Of a stretch of DNA of 64,000 nt, positions 56,142 to 63,968 are shown piece after piece. Numbering within the stretch: position 1 is the first letter of the stretch; the number at the start of each line of letters is the position of its first letter. The DNA lies in contig NZ_PJIN01000003.1 in NCBI RefSeq assembly GCF_002929705.1, positions 578,656 through 642,655 of the forward strand, in the 5' to 3' direction. This stretch comes from Arthrobacter sp. N199823. GTDB taxonomy: Bacteria; Actinomycetota; Actinomycetes; Actinomycetales; Micrococcaceae. Made by a program: the position numbers and the translations under genes. The notes under the pieces are model-generated. The model worked only from the letters and a program-made list of their open reading frames with translations, had not been told where the DNA came from and did not search any database.

Positions 56142-57740
56142 ATGGAAAAAACATCTGATCAGTCGCGACTTGGCCAAGGGAAGGTCGTTGGGCGCCGCGC
56201 GTTTGTTGGCGCTGCCGGCATGGTCGCCCTTGCTGGCGTTACCGCCTCCAAGGCAGTAGCGAGTCCCTCCGGAACGAGCATCCAAGACGGCGCCAAACTT
56301 GTTTGGAGCGAACATTTTGACGGCGAGGCACTCAATCAAGACCTCTGGGAGTACGAGCTCGGAAACATCCGTGGCAATGAGCAGGAGCACTACTCGAGCA
56401 GCCAAGAAAACGTCCGGGTCAAGGACGGTCAGCTAGTTATTGCCGTCACCGACAGGCCCGTGGAAGATCAGTATCGCAATACCGCCAGGCACGGTGCAAA
56501 AGCGCGCCTGGTCAAGTACAACTCAGGCAGCATCCGAACCCATGCCAAGAAAGACTTCCTTTACGGAAAGCTCGAGGTCCGGGTCCGCCTTCCCAAAGGC
56601 AAAGGCGCATTCCCTGCCATTTGGATGCTGGGACACGAGTTCCATCTTGACGGACGCATCGCCACTTCGCAGGGGACAGGCTGGCCAAGCTGTGGGGAGT
56701 TGGACGTTGTGGAATTGATTGGAGCCCCAACTGCCAGCAGGGCCAGCCAAGGCGAAATCGCCTCCTCAGGCGTGAGCAATCGCAAAATCTATGGCACCCC
56801 GCACTTCGCCTACAGTCGGGGCGATGCTGACGGAGACGGCAGTTACAGCCCCCAAACATTGGGTGGAGCGGCCGTGATTGGCTCGGATTTCAACGACGAC
56901 TTTCATGTGTTCGGAATTAACCGGACGCCGGAGAAGCTCGAGTGGCTTCTTGATGGGCAGGTATACAAGACCCTTGTCTTTACCGACCCTGACCCAGTGG
57001 AAAACGAGCGTCGGAAAGCTGCAGCGGCGGGCATGCTCCGCCCCATGTACCTGCAAATAAACCTCGCCACAGGAGGCAACTGGGCTGGCGACGCCGGTGA
57101 CTACTTGGCCCAGGACGGGACAGAATTGGTCGTTGACTGGGTACAGTACTCACAAACTGACGCGCAGAAGGCATCCGATCAGGCCTACTATGCCGCACTT
57201 CCTGTTATCAGCGGCGTAGCTGATATTGCCATCCGTCAGGGGCAGCAGGTGAACCTCGCCGAACATGTGTCTGTTAACCGGGCCGGATACGAGGTTGTCT
57301 GGTCAGTCAATGACACCCCCATGTTCGTCAATGGCGGCGTCACGGGTGGGCGGAATGAGGTTCGCGTTGTTGCCAGCAGCAAGGGCTCACCGCAGACCAC
57401 AGCAGACTTGCCCGTCGGTGTGTACTCGGTCTACTACACTGCTCTTCCCGTTGGCACAGATTTGGGTACAGCCTACAAGTTGGCGCCAACCATTCCCACC
57501 AGACGCGCAAAGGCAACTCTTGCAGTTCTGCCGGCTGCTGGTCTAACTGGTAACCCGCACGCCGCTGTTGCGAGTGTCAAAGTGCCGACTGGCTGGACTT
57601 TCAGCAAGCCGTCCCAGAAATTGAATCGCGAAATCAGTTTCGATGTGACGTTCGTTAACCCATTGGATGGCAGCGTTCCGTCGGCAAAACGCCTGCCGGT
57701 GGACTTCACCATCCCGAGGGATGCCATCACCTGGCGATGA
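56142..57740 (+). CDS. Exported glycoside hydrolase family 16 glycanase
   Basis: A 532-residue secreted enzyme. The N-terminus has a twin-arginine signal (VGRRAFVGAAGMVALAG, cleavage near residue 45). The GH16 catalytic domain runs to about residue 345, with the motif GELDVVELIG: two glutamates around an aspartate, E-L-D-V-V-E, as nucleophile and acid/base. GKLEVRVRLPKGKGAFPAIWML is typical of laminarinase-type GH16. The C-terminal part (about 350-532) holds Ig-like domains (IRQGQQVNLAEHV). The substrate is a beta-glucan or galactan outside the cell. ATG has AAAGGAG upstream. Likely feeds the sugar transporter and galactonate genes next to it. Confidence 0.9.
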   Translation: MEKTSDQSRLGQGKVVGRRAFVGAAGMVALAGVTASKAVASPSGTSIQDGAKLVWSEHFDGEALNQDLWEYELGNIRGNEQEHYSSSQENVRVKDGQLVIAVTDRPVEDQYRNTARHGAKARLVKYNSGSIRTHAKKDFLYGKLEVRVRLPKGKGAFPAIWMLGHEFHLDGRIATSQGTGWPSCGELDVVELIGAPTASRASQGEIASSGVSNRKIYGTPHFAYSRGDADGDGSYSPQTLGGAAVIGSDFNDDFHVFGINRTPEKLEWLLDGQVYKTLVFTDPDPVENERRKAAAAGMLRPMYLQINLATGGNWAGDAGDYLAQDGTELVVDWVQYSQTDAQKASDQAYYAALPVISGVADIAIRQGQQVNLAEHVSVNRAGYEVVWSVNDTPMFVNGGVTGGRNEVRVVASSKGSPQTTADLPVGVYSVYYTALPVGTDLGTAYKLAPTIPTRRAKATLAVLPAAGLTGNPHAAVASVKVPTGWTFSKPSQKLNREISFDVTFVNPLDGSVPSAKRLPVDFTIPRDAITWR

Positions 57741-57769
57741 TCTGACGCGAAGTGTCGCCGTCATCGGCC

Positions 57770-57810
57770 AAAGCTCACGGGGCCTAGAAACTGATGGCCT
57801 CGTGAGCTTT
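57770..57810 (+). terminator. Hairpin after the GH16 gene
   Basis: AAAGCTCACG (57770-57779) pairs with CGTGAGCTTT (57801-57810), enclosing GGCC/GGCC. Confidence 0.7.
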
Positions 57811-57819
57811 GAACGAACT

Positions 57820-57872
57820 GCTCCCCGAAATGTGGGCTGGATATTTCATGTCCTGGCTTTCGGGGAGCTTTT
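57820..57872 (+). terminator. Second hairpin with T tract
   Basis: GCTCCCCGAAA pairs perfectly with TTTCGGGGAGC at 57858-57868, followed by TTTT. It stands next to the first hairpin, so GH16 transcription ends here. Confidence 0.75.
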
Positions 57873-57933
57873 CGCGCATCTCTCGGCAAGCGCGATGCGA
57901 AGCGTCAACTCGCTCGGCACCCCTAACTTCGCC

Positions 57934-58352
57934 TTACAGGGAACGGATGCTCCACTGGGCGCTGTGGCTTCCCCAGCAGGCAAAACGATGAGGTCAAGCT
58001 GCGAGTGGAAAACATCAGGAGGGCAGGTCATGGGTTCCACAGCCAACCCGATGCGATGGTTTTGCTTCTCGGGACGATCTGCTGTGTGTATTTGGACCCA
58101 GGGGCAGCTAGCATCCCAGCTCATGACTGTGCCACCGCCGTCGGCGGCCTCGAGGCGGACTTGGGCTACGCCGTCGTCCGTTCGACGCAGATCCGTGAAG
58201 GCATGATCGATCTCCACGTCACCGATTTTCCGTGACTGGCGAAAATCGAACCGCGGGTGCGCCTCCACCGCGGCGGTGTGTGTGGGGATCAGCCTGTCAG
58301 GGGTGATTTCAAGGACGCTGGCGGCGGGCAGCAGCAACTGCCAGTCATCAAG
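57934..58352 (-). pseudogene. Aldose 1-epimerase fragment (C-terminal part, frameshifted)
   Basis: The minus strand reads LDDWQLLLPAASVLEITPDR then DFRQSRKIGDVEIDHAFT, ASCPWVQIHTAD and GLAVEPMTCPPDVF, the conserved C-terminal half of galactose mutarotase (catalytic glutamate in VEPMTCPPD). After GEATA the frame must shift once to reach the normal end QWSIRSL and the TAA at 57934. The N-terminal half is missing and no start codon is in place, so it is a pseudogene. It follows the GH16 gene on the opposite strand, and the complementary central part of the same type of enzyme lies at 40.7 kb. Confidence 0.8.
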
Positions 58353-58381
58353 CGTTCTTTGATGGATGAATTCCAGATTAA

Positions 58382-59050
58382 CTAGAAGCTGCCGATTCCG
58401 TTGCCGATCAGGATGAACCCGAACACAACGAGCAGCAGGCCGGTCATGACTGAATGGTTCACCTGCAGCCACTCCATGACGGCGCGCAGTGGCACAGCCA
58501 CCTTGCGCGGAGCCACGAGGTAGGCCGTAACGGGCACCAGCACCGTCAAGGAGGCCAGGACGATGTACGCGAGCATGGCCCAAATTTCGGCACCCGGCTC
58601 CAGGGCAGCGGCACCGATGGCGACACCCGCTGCGGCAGTAATGGCAAAGTTCTTGGGGTTGGCGGCCGAGAGAGTCAGCCCCATGACCACGCTCCGCCTT
58701 GGTGAGTAGCTGCTGGCGGAGGCCATCCAACGGGGGAGGGGCCCGGCGTCGTTCTTCACAAAGCGCTTGGTGAACTTCCGTGCTGCCATGACCAGTAGGA
58801 AGGCGCCCAGGAGGATCCGCAGGACGCCCGCCACTGGGCCCGGGTCGGAGCCGGTGCCGTCAAGGAGGTCAAAGGCGAAGGTTAGGACGGAGACGATCAC
58901 CGCGAGCCCCGCCACCCAGCCGCCCAGGAACGCCAATCCGTTGACGCGCGGTCGGGCCGATCCAAGAAGTAGCACAATCATGATGACGGGAAAGGGGCTC
59001 AGGGCCACGCCCAAGCTGAGAGGGAGGATACTTCCTATGACGTCGTTCAT
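58382..59050 (-). CDS. GAP-family (Sap-like) membrane protein
   Basis: A 222-residue protein with six membrane helices, ISILPLSLGVALSPFPVIMIVLLL-type first helix, a GLTLSAANPKNFAI loop and a C-terminus ending LLLVVFGFILIGNGIGSF. This layout is that of the GAP family (sulfolipid-1 addressing type) and related LysE-like exporters. The start is ATG 59050, with GGAAAG upstream; frames before it lie in the leader. Substrate unknown. Confidence 0.8.
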   Translation of the reverse strand: MNDVIGSILPLSLGVALSPFPVIMIVLLLGSARPRVNGLAFLGGWVAGLAVIVSVLTFAFDLLDGTGSDPGPVAGVLRILLGAFLLVMAARKFTKRFVKNDAGPLPRWMASASSYSPRRSVVMGLTLSAANPKNFAITAAAGVAIGAAALEPGAEIWAMLAYIVLASLTVLVPVTAYLVAPRKVAVPLRAVMEWLQVNHSVMTGLLLVVFGFILIGNGIGSF

Positions 59051-59195
59051 GGCGACTTTCCGTGGTCTAGTGAGGTGCCCAAAGTCTTTCACAGGACGGA
59101 GGGGCGCCAAGGCATGGGGAGTAGCCCCCGTCGATCAGTGAGGTGACTGGCTAGAGGGTCAAAAGTAATCGCATGAAAGTCAATATTGGGTGGAG

Positions 59196-59303
59196 ATGAT
59201 GCTGGAATTTCTTGGGGCCGATATTGACGATCTCCGAGCGTTTGCTGCAGATCTGCCCGTGACCACTGACAAGATTTTGCACGCCAGCATTGTTGCCAAA
59301 TGA
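59196..59303 (+). CDS. Very short WXG100-like remnant
   Basis: Thirty-five codons: MMLEFLGADIDDLRAFAADL, then VTTDKILHASIVAK. The first 20 residues read like the start of WXG100-type secreted proteins (GAD-x-DxLRxLA), but the helical hairpin with the WxG turn is missing, so this is a remnant or a new small peptide. ATG 59196 or 59199 with GGTGGAG directly upstream. Its stop overlaps the start of the next gene by four bases (ATGA). Confidence 0.35.
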   Translation: MMLEFLGADIDDLRAFAADLPVTTDKILHASIVAK

Positions 59304-59647
59304 ATGCCCGGTCTGCAGTATATTCAATCCTCGCCACACACCTGCTGGGCCTGCCCTTGATGTCAGCCTGCGGCGCTGTTCCCGGGCCAGAACCCACCAC
59401 CACAAGGGACTCCACCATGAGTACTGACCAAGCCTGCACGGGAACCGGTCACTATAGGGTTATTCCATCCGCAGTGGGGCCGTTTCCCGGTCTTCCCCAG
59501 TCCTCTCTTGGGGCTGGATACACTCCTCAGAGGGGACTCGTGGGAACCAAAGCTGATGCCGATGCGCCCACCGTCAGCGTCATGGTGTGGGCGGATGAGC
59601 CCAAACCGTCCGTCGATGAAACGTTCAGGAACCTGGCCATTGAGTAA
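59300..59647 (+). CDS. Small putative lipoprotein
   Basis: A 115-residue protein. The first 24 residues are a signal peptide with lipobox LMSAC, followed by a Pro/Thr-rich stretch and a globular-looking rest with HYRVIPSAVGPFPGLP and VSVMVWADEPKPSVDETF. ATG at 59300 overlaps the stop of the small upstream frame. No family recognised; it could be a shortened relic of a longer gene. Confidence 0.45.
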   Translation: MNARSAVYSILATHLLGLPLMSACGAVPGPEPTTTRDSTMSTDQACTGTGHYRVIPSAVGPFPGLPQSSLGAGYTPQRGLVGTKADADAPTVSVMVWADEPKPSVDETFRNLAIE

Positions 59648-59739
59648 GAATTGTCTTTCAGGGGGTACATGTTGATGGTGACCTCAATTTGCTCCGACAC
59701 CGCCCACTTCGATCTGGTGTCCCAAGCTGAATAGTAAGT

Positions 59740-59785
59740 ACGACGGCGGCTGGTGAGGTGGCGCCAACTCGCCAGCGGCCGTCGT
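59740..59785. terminator. Hairpin after diaminopimelate dehydrogenase
   Basis: A 23-bp near-perfect palindrome (three mismatches) centred at 59762, with outer arms ACGACGGC / GCCGTCGT. It lies just after the minus-strand gene's stop. Confidence 0.75.
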
Positions 59786-59792
59786 GGTTCAG

Positions 59793-60779
59793 TTAGAGCA
59801 GTTCTTTGCGCAGCTCTGCAGCCGACTTGGGGGAGAGTAGTCCGGGGGCCACGTCGAACACGGTTTTGGCGCCGAACTGGCCCGTAGAGTTCATTCGGTG
59901 CACGGCGCGGGCGTAGGCCACCAGCACGCTGGAGGTGAATTCCGGGTTGCTCTCCAGCGCTAGGGAATACTCGATGACCTGAGCGTGTCCGTCCGTGGTG
60001 TTCCCGCTGCGAATGACAAAACCGCCGTGCGGCATGGCTGCGTGATCGCGGGCCAATTCCTCGGCAGTAATGACGTTGACGGTGGTGTGGTACTGGTCAA
60101 AGTAGTGCGGCATGCCCACGATCTCGGCGCGCACGGCATCCTCGGAAGCGCCGTCTTCGAGCACCACGAAGCACTCGCGCGTGTGCTTCTGGCGTGTGGT
60201 CAGCTCGGGGCGCGAGCCGCTACGGACCTGCTCAATGGCGGTCTGGGACGGCAGCGTGTACTGCACGCCGCCAGCCACCCCATCCACGCGCCGGATAGCG
60301 TCCGAGTGGCCCTGGCTCAGCCCGCGGCCCCAGAACGTATAGGTGTCGCCGTCGGGCAGGAGCGCCTCGCCGTAGACACGGTTGATGGAGAACATTCCAG
60401 GGTCCCAACCAGCGGAAATTAGCGCGGTCTTGTAGTTGGCCAGCGCGGGTGCATCCACGGCGGAGAAGTACTCCGGGATACGGGCGTGGGTGTCGAAACT
60501 GTCCACTGTGTTAAATAGTGCAGCCAGCGCGGGGCCCTGATCTGGCAGGTCCGACTTTGAGCCGCCGCACAGAATCAGCACATCAATATCGCCAGCGTGT
60601 CCGGCCAGCTCGTCCATGGAGAACACCGGGGTGTCCGCATGCAGCGACATCAGGTCAGAGGGGTTGCGGCGTGTGTAAATACCCACAAGCGCCATGTCCG
60701 TGTTCTTGGCAATTGCCGCCTCGACTCCGCGACCCAAATTTCCGTAGCCTGCAATTCCAATGCGAATTGGCGCGCTCAT
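59793..60779 (-). CDS. ddh: meso-Diaminopimelate D-dehydrogenase
   Basis: A 328-residue NADPH enzyme that makes meso-diaminopimelate in one step from tetrahydrodipicolinate, for lysine and the cell wall. The N-terminus RIGIAGYGNLGRGVEAAI is the nucleotide loop; VDSFDTHARIPEYF, SAGWDPGMFSINRVYGEALLPDGDTYTFWGRGLSQGHSDAIRR is the substrate region. ATG 60779 has GGAG five bases upstream; a frame 42 codons earlier has no site. The presence of Ddh means an alternative route beside the usual succinylase or acetylase pathway. Confidence 0.93.
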   Translation of the reverse strand: MSAPIRIGIAGYGNLGRGVEAAIAKNTDMALVGIYTRRNPSDLMSLHADTPVFSMDELAGHAGDIDVLILCGGSKSDLPDQGPALAALFNTVDSFDTHARIPEYFSAVDAPALANYKTALISAGWDPGMFSINRVYGEALLPDGDTYTFWGRGLSQGHSDAIRRVDGVAGGVQYTLPSQTAIEQVRSGSRPELTTRQKHTRECFVVLEDGASEDAVRAEIVGMPHYFDQYHTTVNVITAEELARDHAAMPHGGFVIRSGNTTDGHAQVIEYSLALESNPEFTSSVLVAYARAVHRMNSTGQFGAKTVFDVAPGLLSPKSAAELRKELL

Positions 60780-60946
60780 GTGCTCTCCATCCAATCGTTG
60801 ATCGGCAGCAGCCCACGAGGCGGCTGCTGCCTCCAACCCACTAGGGTACCGTCTGCCGCCGAGACGACGAATCGGTAGATGCGCTGAATACGAGTACTTG
60901 AGCAAAATTCGAGGCTGACGTCTGGTGGCTAGGGAAGCGATGACTT

Positions 60947-61693
60947 CTAAGGCCGGATGAGCTCCTGTTCCAAGAACTCTAAAGTCATACTCCAGGCAGC
61001 GAGTGCTGGTCCTTCTCTATATACGGTGGCATTGGTGTCGTTGAAGAAGGCATGCCCAGCCTCCGGGAACACGGTGGGCCGGAAGTCGACGTGGGCCTGA
61101 TGCATCTTGGCGGTGAGCTCCGGCAGAGCATCCATGAGCGCGGTGTCGTTGGCCCCGTAGAAAGCGAGGATTGGGCAACTTATGCTGGCGAGGTCTTCGG
61201 GCGAGTAATTGGCATGGCCATAGAACGGGACTGCCGCTGCGAGTCGAGGTTCTGCCGCCGCCAAAGAGAATGCGTAGGTCCCGCCAAAACAGAATCCCAC
61301 AACGGCTGTCCGGTCCATGCCCTCTGATGTTGCGTTCAAATAGTCAAAGACCGCAGCAACGCCTGCTTTAGTTCTTGCAGCCATTTCCGGGGAGTTCATC
61401 GGAGCTGTAGCCTCGCGGATGAGGGGCTGCACCTCCGCCCGGGCCGCAGGATCCGCGCGGCGTTCACCCAATTCGGCTAGCAGTACCGCATCCAGGCCCG
61501 CCAAGCCCATCAGATCGGGAGCTACAGCGAGGTAACCAGCGGCGGCAAATCTGTCTGCAATATCCCGCGTGTGCGGATTTAGCCCCCAAATCTCATGAAT
61601 CACCAGCACCGCACCCCGGGCCTGGCCCTGAGGCTCCGAACGGTATCCCTGAAATCCCTGCCCCGCCGCCACAAAATCGATCATCGTTCCCAT
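60947..61693 (-). CDS. Dienelactone hydrolase family protein
   Basis: A 248-residue alpha/beta hydrolase. The family markers are AVLVIHEIWGLNPHTRDIADR, the nucleophile cysteine in VVGFCFGGTYAFSLAA and the histidine in FPEAGHAFFND. The catalytic Cys-Asp-His type cleaves lactones such as dienelactone, but no aromatic ring-cleavage gene is nearby, so its substrate is unknown. ATG 61693 or 61684. Confidence 0.9.
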   Translation of the reverse strand: MGTMIDFVAAGQGFQGYRSEPQGQARGAVLVIHEIWGLNPHTRDIADRFAAAGYLAVAPDLMGLAGLDAVLLAELGERRADPAARAEVQPLIREATAPMNSPEMAARTKAGVAAVFDYLNATSEGMDRTAVVGFCFGGTYAFSLAAAEPRLAAAVPFYGHANYSPEDLASISCPILAFYGANDTALMDALPELTAKMHQAHVDFRPTVFPEAGHAFFNDTNATVYREGPALAAWSMTLEFLEQELIRP

Positions 61694-61781
61694 GCCCTAA
61701 GACTGGCACGCGCAGAGGTGAGTGGCCAGAGGAACATTCTGCAGCCGAGCGCAAGGTGAGGATGCTGACCGAGGCCCCGTA

Positions 61782-61818
61782 CCGCCGTCGTACTTCTCAA
61801 ACGAAAGGACGACGGCGG
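61782..61818. repeat. ACGACGGCGG hairpin between divergent genes
   Basis: CCGCCGTCGT (61782-61791) and ACGACGGCGG (61809-61818) form a perfect ten-bp stem. It lies in front of two divergent genes, so it is not a terminator of either. Shares its core with other hairpins in the window. Confidence 0.65.
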
Positions 61819-61906
61819 CACGCGCCACCGCGGGCCCCTCCGCTGCCGGTAAACTGGGCGTGGGTGTTTTCCGTGCCCCATCTCCCGCAACAAAAGGACC
61901 ACACCC

Positions 61907-63496
61907 ATGAGCTTGATCCGCCTCAATGACGTTTCCGTGCGCTTCGACAAGGTTCAGGTGCTGCGCGAGGCGTTCTTCAAACTCGAGGCGGGGGACCGGG
62001 TGGGCCTGATCGGGCGCAACGGCTCCGGAAAGTCCACGCTGCTCAAGCTCGTCATGGACCAAGTTGAGCCGGATACCGGAACTGTCAGCGTGGAACTCGG
62101 CACCAAAATTGGTTACTTCTCGCAGTTCTCAGAGTTGAACGGCGAGCAAACCATCCTCGAAGTGCTCGAAGAAGTCTTTGCGCACGTTAAGGAGATCGAG
62201 GCCGAGCTTGCGGAGATTGACGCAGCGCTCGCCGTCGATCAGTCCGAATCTGAGATGGACCGGCTCATTCACCGCCAATCGGAGCTTTTTTCCGATATGG
62301 ACCGGTTGGACGGCTGGGACTATCAGCGCTCCATTGACAAGGTTCTGACCACGCTCGGCTTCAATCAGGCCCACCGCGTGTGCGCCATCGATGAGTTGTC
62401 CGGCGGCTGGCGAAACCGTGCAGCCCTGGCCAAGATCCTGCTTGAGGCACCCGATGTCCTGCTGCTCGATGAGCCCACCAACTACCTTGACGTGGCCGGC
62501 GTGGAATGGCTCGAGAGCTGGTTCAAGAACTTCAAGGGTGCTGCCCTGATCGTCTCGCACGATAGGAAGTTCCTGGATGCGGTGGTCACACGCATCGTCG
62601 AGGTTGAAAACTTCCACCTGCACGAATACCCCGGCAACTTTGGCGAATATGTGGTGGCCAAGCAGTTCCGCCTCAAGTCCCTGGAAAGCCAGTTCATGCA
62701 CGAATCTGAGCTACTGGCCTTTGAAGCCGAAGGAATTTCTGATCGCCGCGAGGCCACGAAGGCTGCCTCCAAGGGGCTCGATTCCAAGCTTTCCAAGATT
62801 AAGAAGTCGCGCGCACCGCGTCCCGTGGACAAGATCATCACCGAGATTTACAGCGGACTACACGTCAAGGATGTGCTGTGCCGGGTCGAATCACTGACCA
62901 AGTCTTACGGTGACCGCACGCTGTTTAACGACCTCAGCTTTGAGATTCGCCGAGGCAACCGGATTGTGGTCTTGGGATCAAACGGCTCGGGAAAGTCCAC
63001 GCTGCTGCGCGCCCTCACAGGCGAAGAACCTGCCGATTCCGGATATGTCACCTGGGCCAAGGGCGGCGGGCTCATCTCCTACAACCTGATTCTTGACGAG
63101 CTGGACCCCGAGGACACCGTCACCCACGCCGTCAACGCCATGCCGGACAGCCTGGCCTTGACGGCCACCAAGAAGTCCGTCAACCGTTTCCTTGCCATGT
63201 TCCAGTTCTCCGAGGCTGATCTCAAGCAGCGCATCGGCAACCTTTCCGGTGGGCAGCGCGCCCGCGTCGCCATGGCCCAGTGTCTGCTTTCCGGTGCCTC
63301 AGTTTTGGTGCTTGATGAGCCTACTAACCACCTCGATATGTCGAGCACGCAGGTCATGGAACGAGCGCTGCTGCACTTCCCGGGAGCCGTCCTCGTGGTC
63401 AGCCACGACCGTTTCTTCACAGACAAGATCGCCAATCGCCGCCTTGTATTCAACCCCGAGGTTCCCGGCGAAGTCGTGGTCCTCGGCGGGCACTAA
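61907..63496 (+). CDS. ABC-F family ATP-binding protein
   Basis: A 529-residue soluble protein with two ABC ATPase domains and no membrane part. Domain one has Walker A GRNGSGKST, LSGGWRNRAALA and LLLDEPTNYLD; domain two has GSNGSGKST, LSGGQRARVAMA and LVLDEPTNHLD, and between them lies the interdomain linker with basic text (SKLSKIKKSRAPRPVDK). ABC-F proteins act on the ribosome in translation or antibiotic resistance; the exact subgroup (EttA, Uup or a resistance type) cannot be chosen here. ATG with AAAGGA upstream. Confidence 0.93.
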   Translation: MSLIRLNDVSVRFDKVQVLREAFFKLEAGDRVGLIGRNGSGKSTLLKLVMDQVEPDTGTVSVELGTKIGYFSQFSELNGEQTILEVLEEVFAHVKEIEAELAEIDAALAVDQSESEMDRLIHRQSELFSDMDRLDGWDYQRSIDKVLTTLGFNQAHRVCAIDELSGGWRNRAALAKILLEAPDVLLLDEPTNYLDVAGVEWLESWFKNFKGAALIVSHDRKFLDAVVTRIVEVENFHLHEYPGNFGEYVVAKQFRLKSLESQFMHESELLAFEAEGISDRREATKAASKGLDSKLSKIKKSRAPRPVDKIITEIYSGLHVKDVLCRVESLTKSYGDRTLFNDLSFEIRRGNRIVVLGSNGSGKSTLLRALTGEEPADSGYVTWAKGGGLISYNLILDELDPEDTVTHAVNAMPDSLALTATKKSVNRFLAMFQFSEADLKQRIGNLSGGQRARVAMAQCLLSGASVLVLDEPTNHLDMSSTQVMERALLHFPGAVLVVSHDRFFTDKIANRRLVFNPEVPGEVVVLGGH

Positions 63497-63542
63497 ATTA
63501 AGTAGGGAGCGGGGCCCTTCGTCTGTTCCTTCCTTTTCCCTT

Positions 63543-63578
63543 GAACCGTTGTTGTCCTGTGATGGACGACGGCGGTTC
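63543..63578 (+). terminator. Terminator after the ABC-F gene
   Basis: GAACCGTTGTTGTCC and GGACGACGGCGGTTC pair over 15 bases when G-T pairs are allowed, with a six-base loop. Again contains the ACGACGGCGG core. Confidence 0.75.
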
Positions 63579-63599
63579 TTGCGTTAATCTCTTCTCCGC

Positions 63600-63850
63600 T
63601 GGCTGTGCTTTGTGCGTGGGATGGGGACGGGACGGGGTGGCTGGGTTTGGGTGGGTCAGGCTGGCTCGGTTTGGGGCGGGCTTGGGTGGCTGGTTGCTGC
63701 GGAATGGGCCGGGGTGGCGGGTTGGGTGGGGCGGGCTGGGCCGTGTTGGGATTGGGCAGGCTGGGTTGGCGGCTTGGTTCTGCCCCGGTGGGTTGCTTGG
63801 GCCGGGTGGTTCTGCCTGCAGTGTGGGCTGGCCTGGTGCGATGCGATGGT
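63600..63850 (+). repeat. Strand-biased G/T-rich tract
   Basis: About 250 bases are built mostly of GGGTGGG, GGTTTGGG, GGGCGGGC and CTGGGT pieces with almost no A. No real gene is seen, although many frames stay open. Runs of three and four G in close spacing could form G-quadruplexes on this strand. Confidence 0.7.
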
Positions 63851-63859
63851 TTGGACGTT

Positions 63860-63890
63860 CTCTAAAACCCCACGCAAACCTTCTTTAGAG
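63860..63890. repeat. Inverted repeat CTCTAAA/TTTAGAG
   Basis: CTCTAAA at 63860-63866 and TTTAGAG at 63884-63890. Together with a small TAGAA/TTCTA dyad just downstream it lies in an A/T-rich stretch right after the G-rich tract. Confidence 0.4.
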
Positions 63891-63968
63891 CACTTTCACA
63901 CCACACTTGTTAGAAGTTACTTTCTAGTAAGTATTGCGGTTAAGTATCGGTATGTTTAGGCTTGTTGT

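Noticed and set aside
57846-58730. A 294-codon minus-strand gene over the GAP gene and epimerase remnant
   Set aside because: Its first part is a shadow of the GAP-family gene in another frame and its second part is the epimerase fragment; no functional start.
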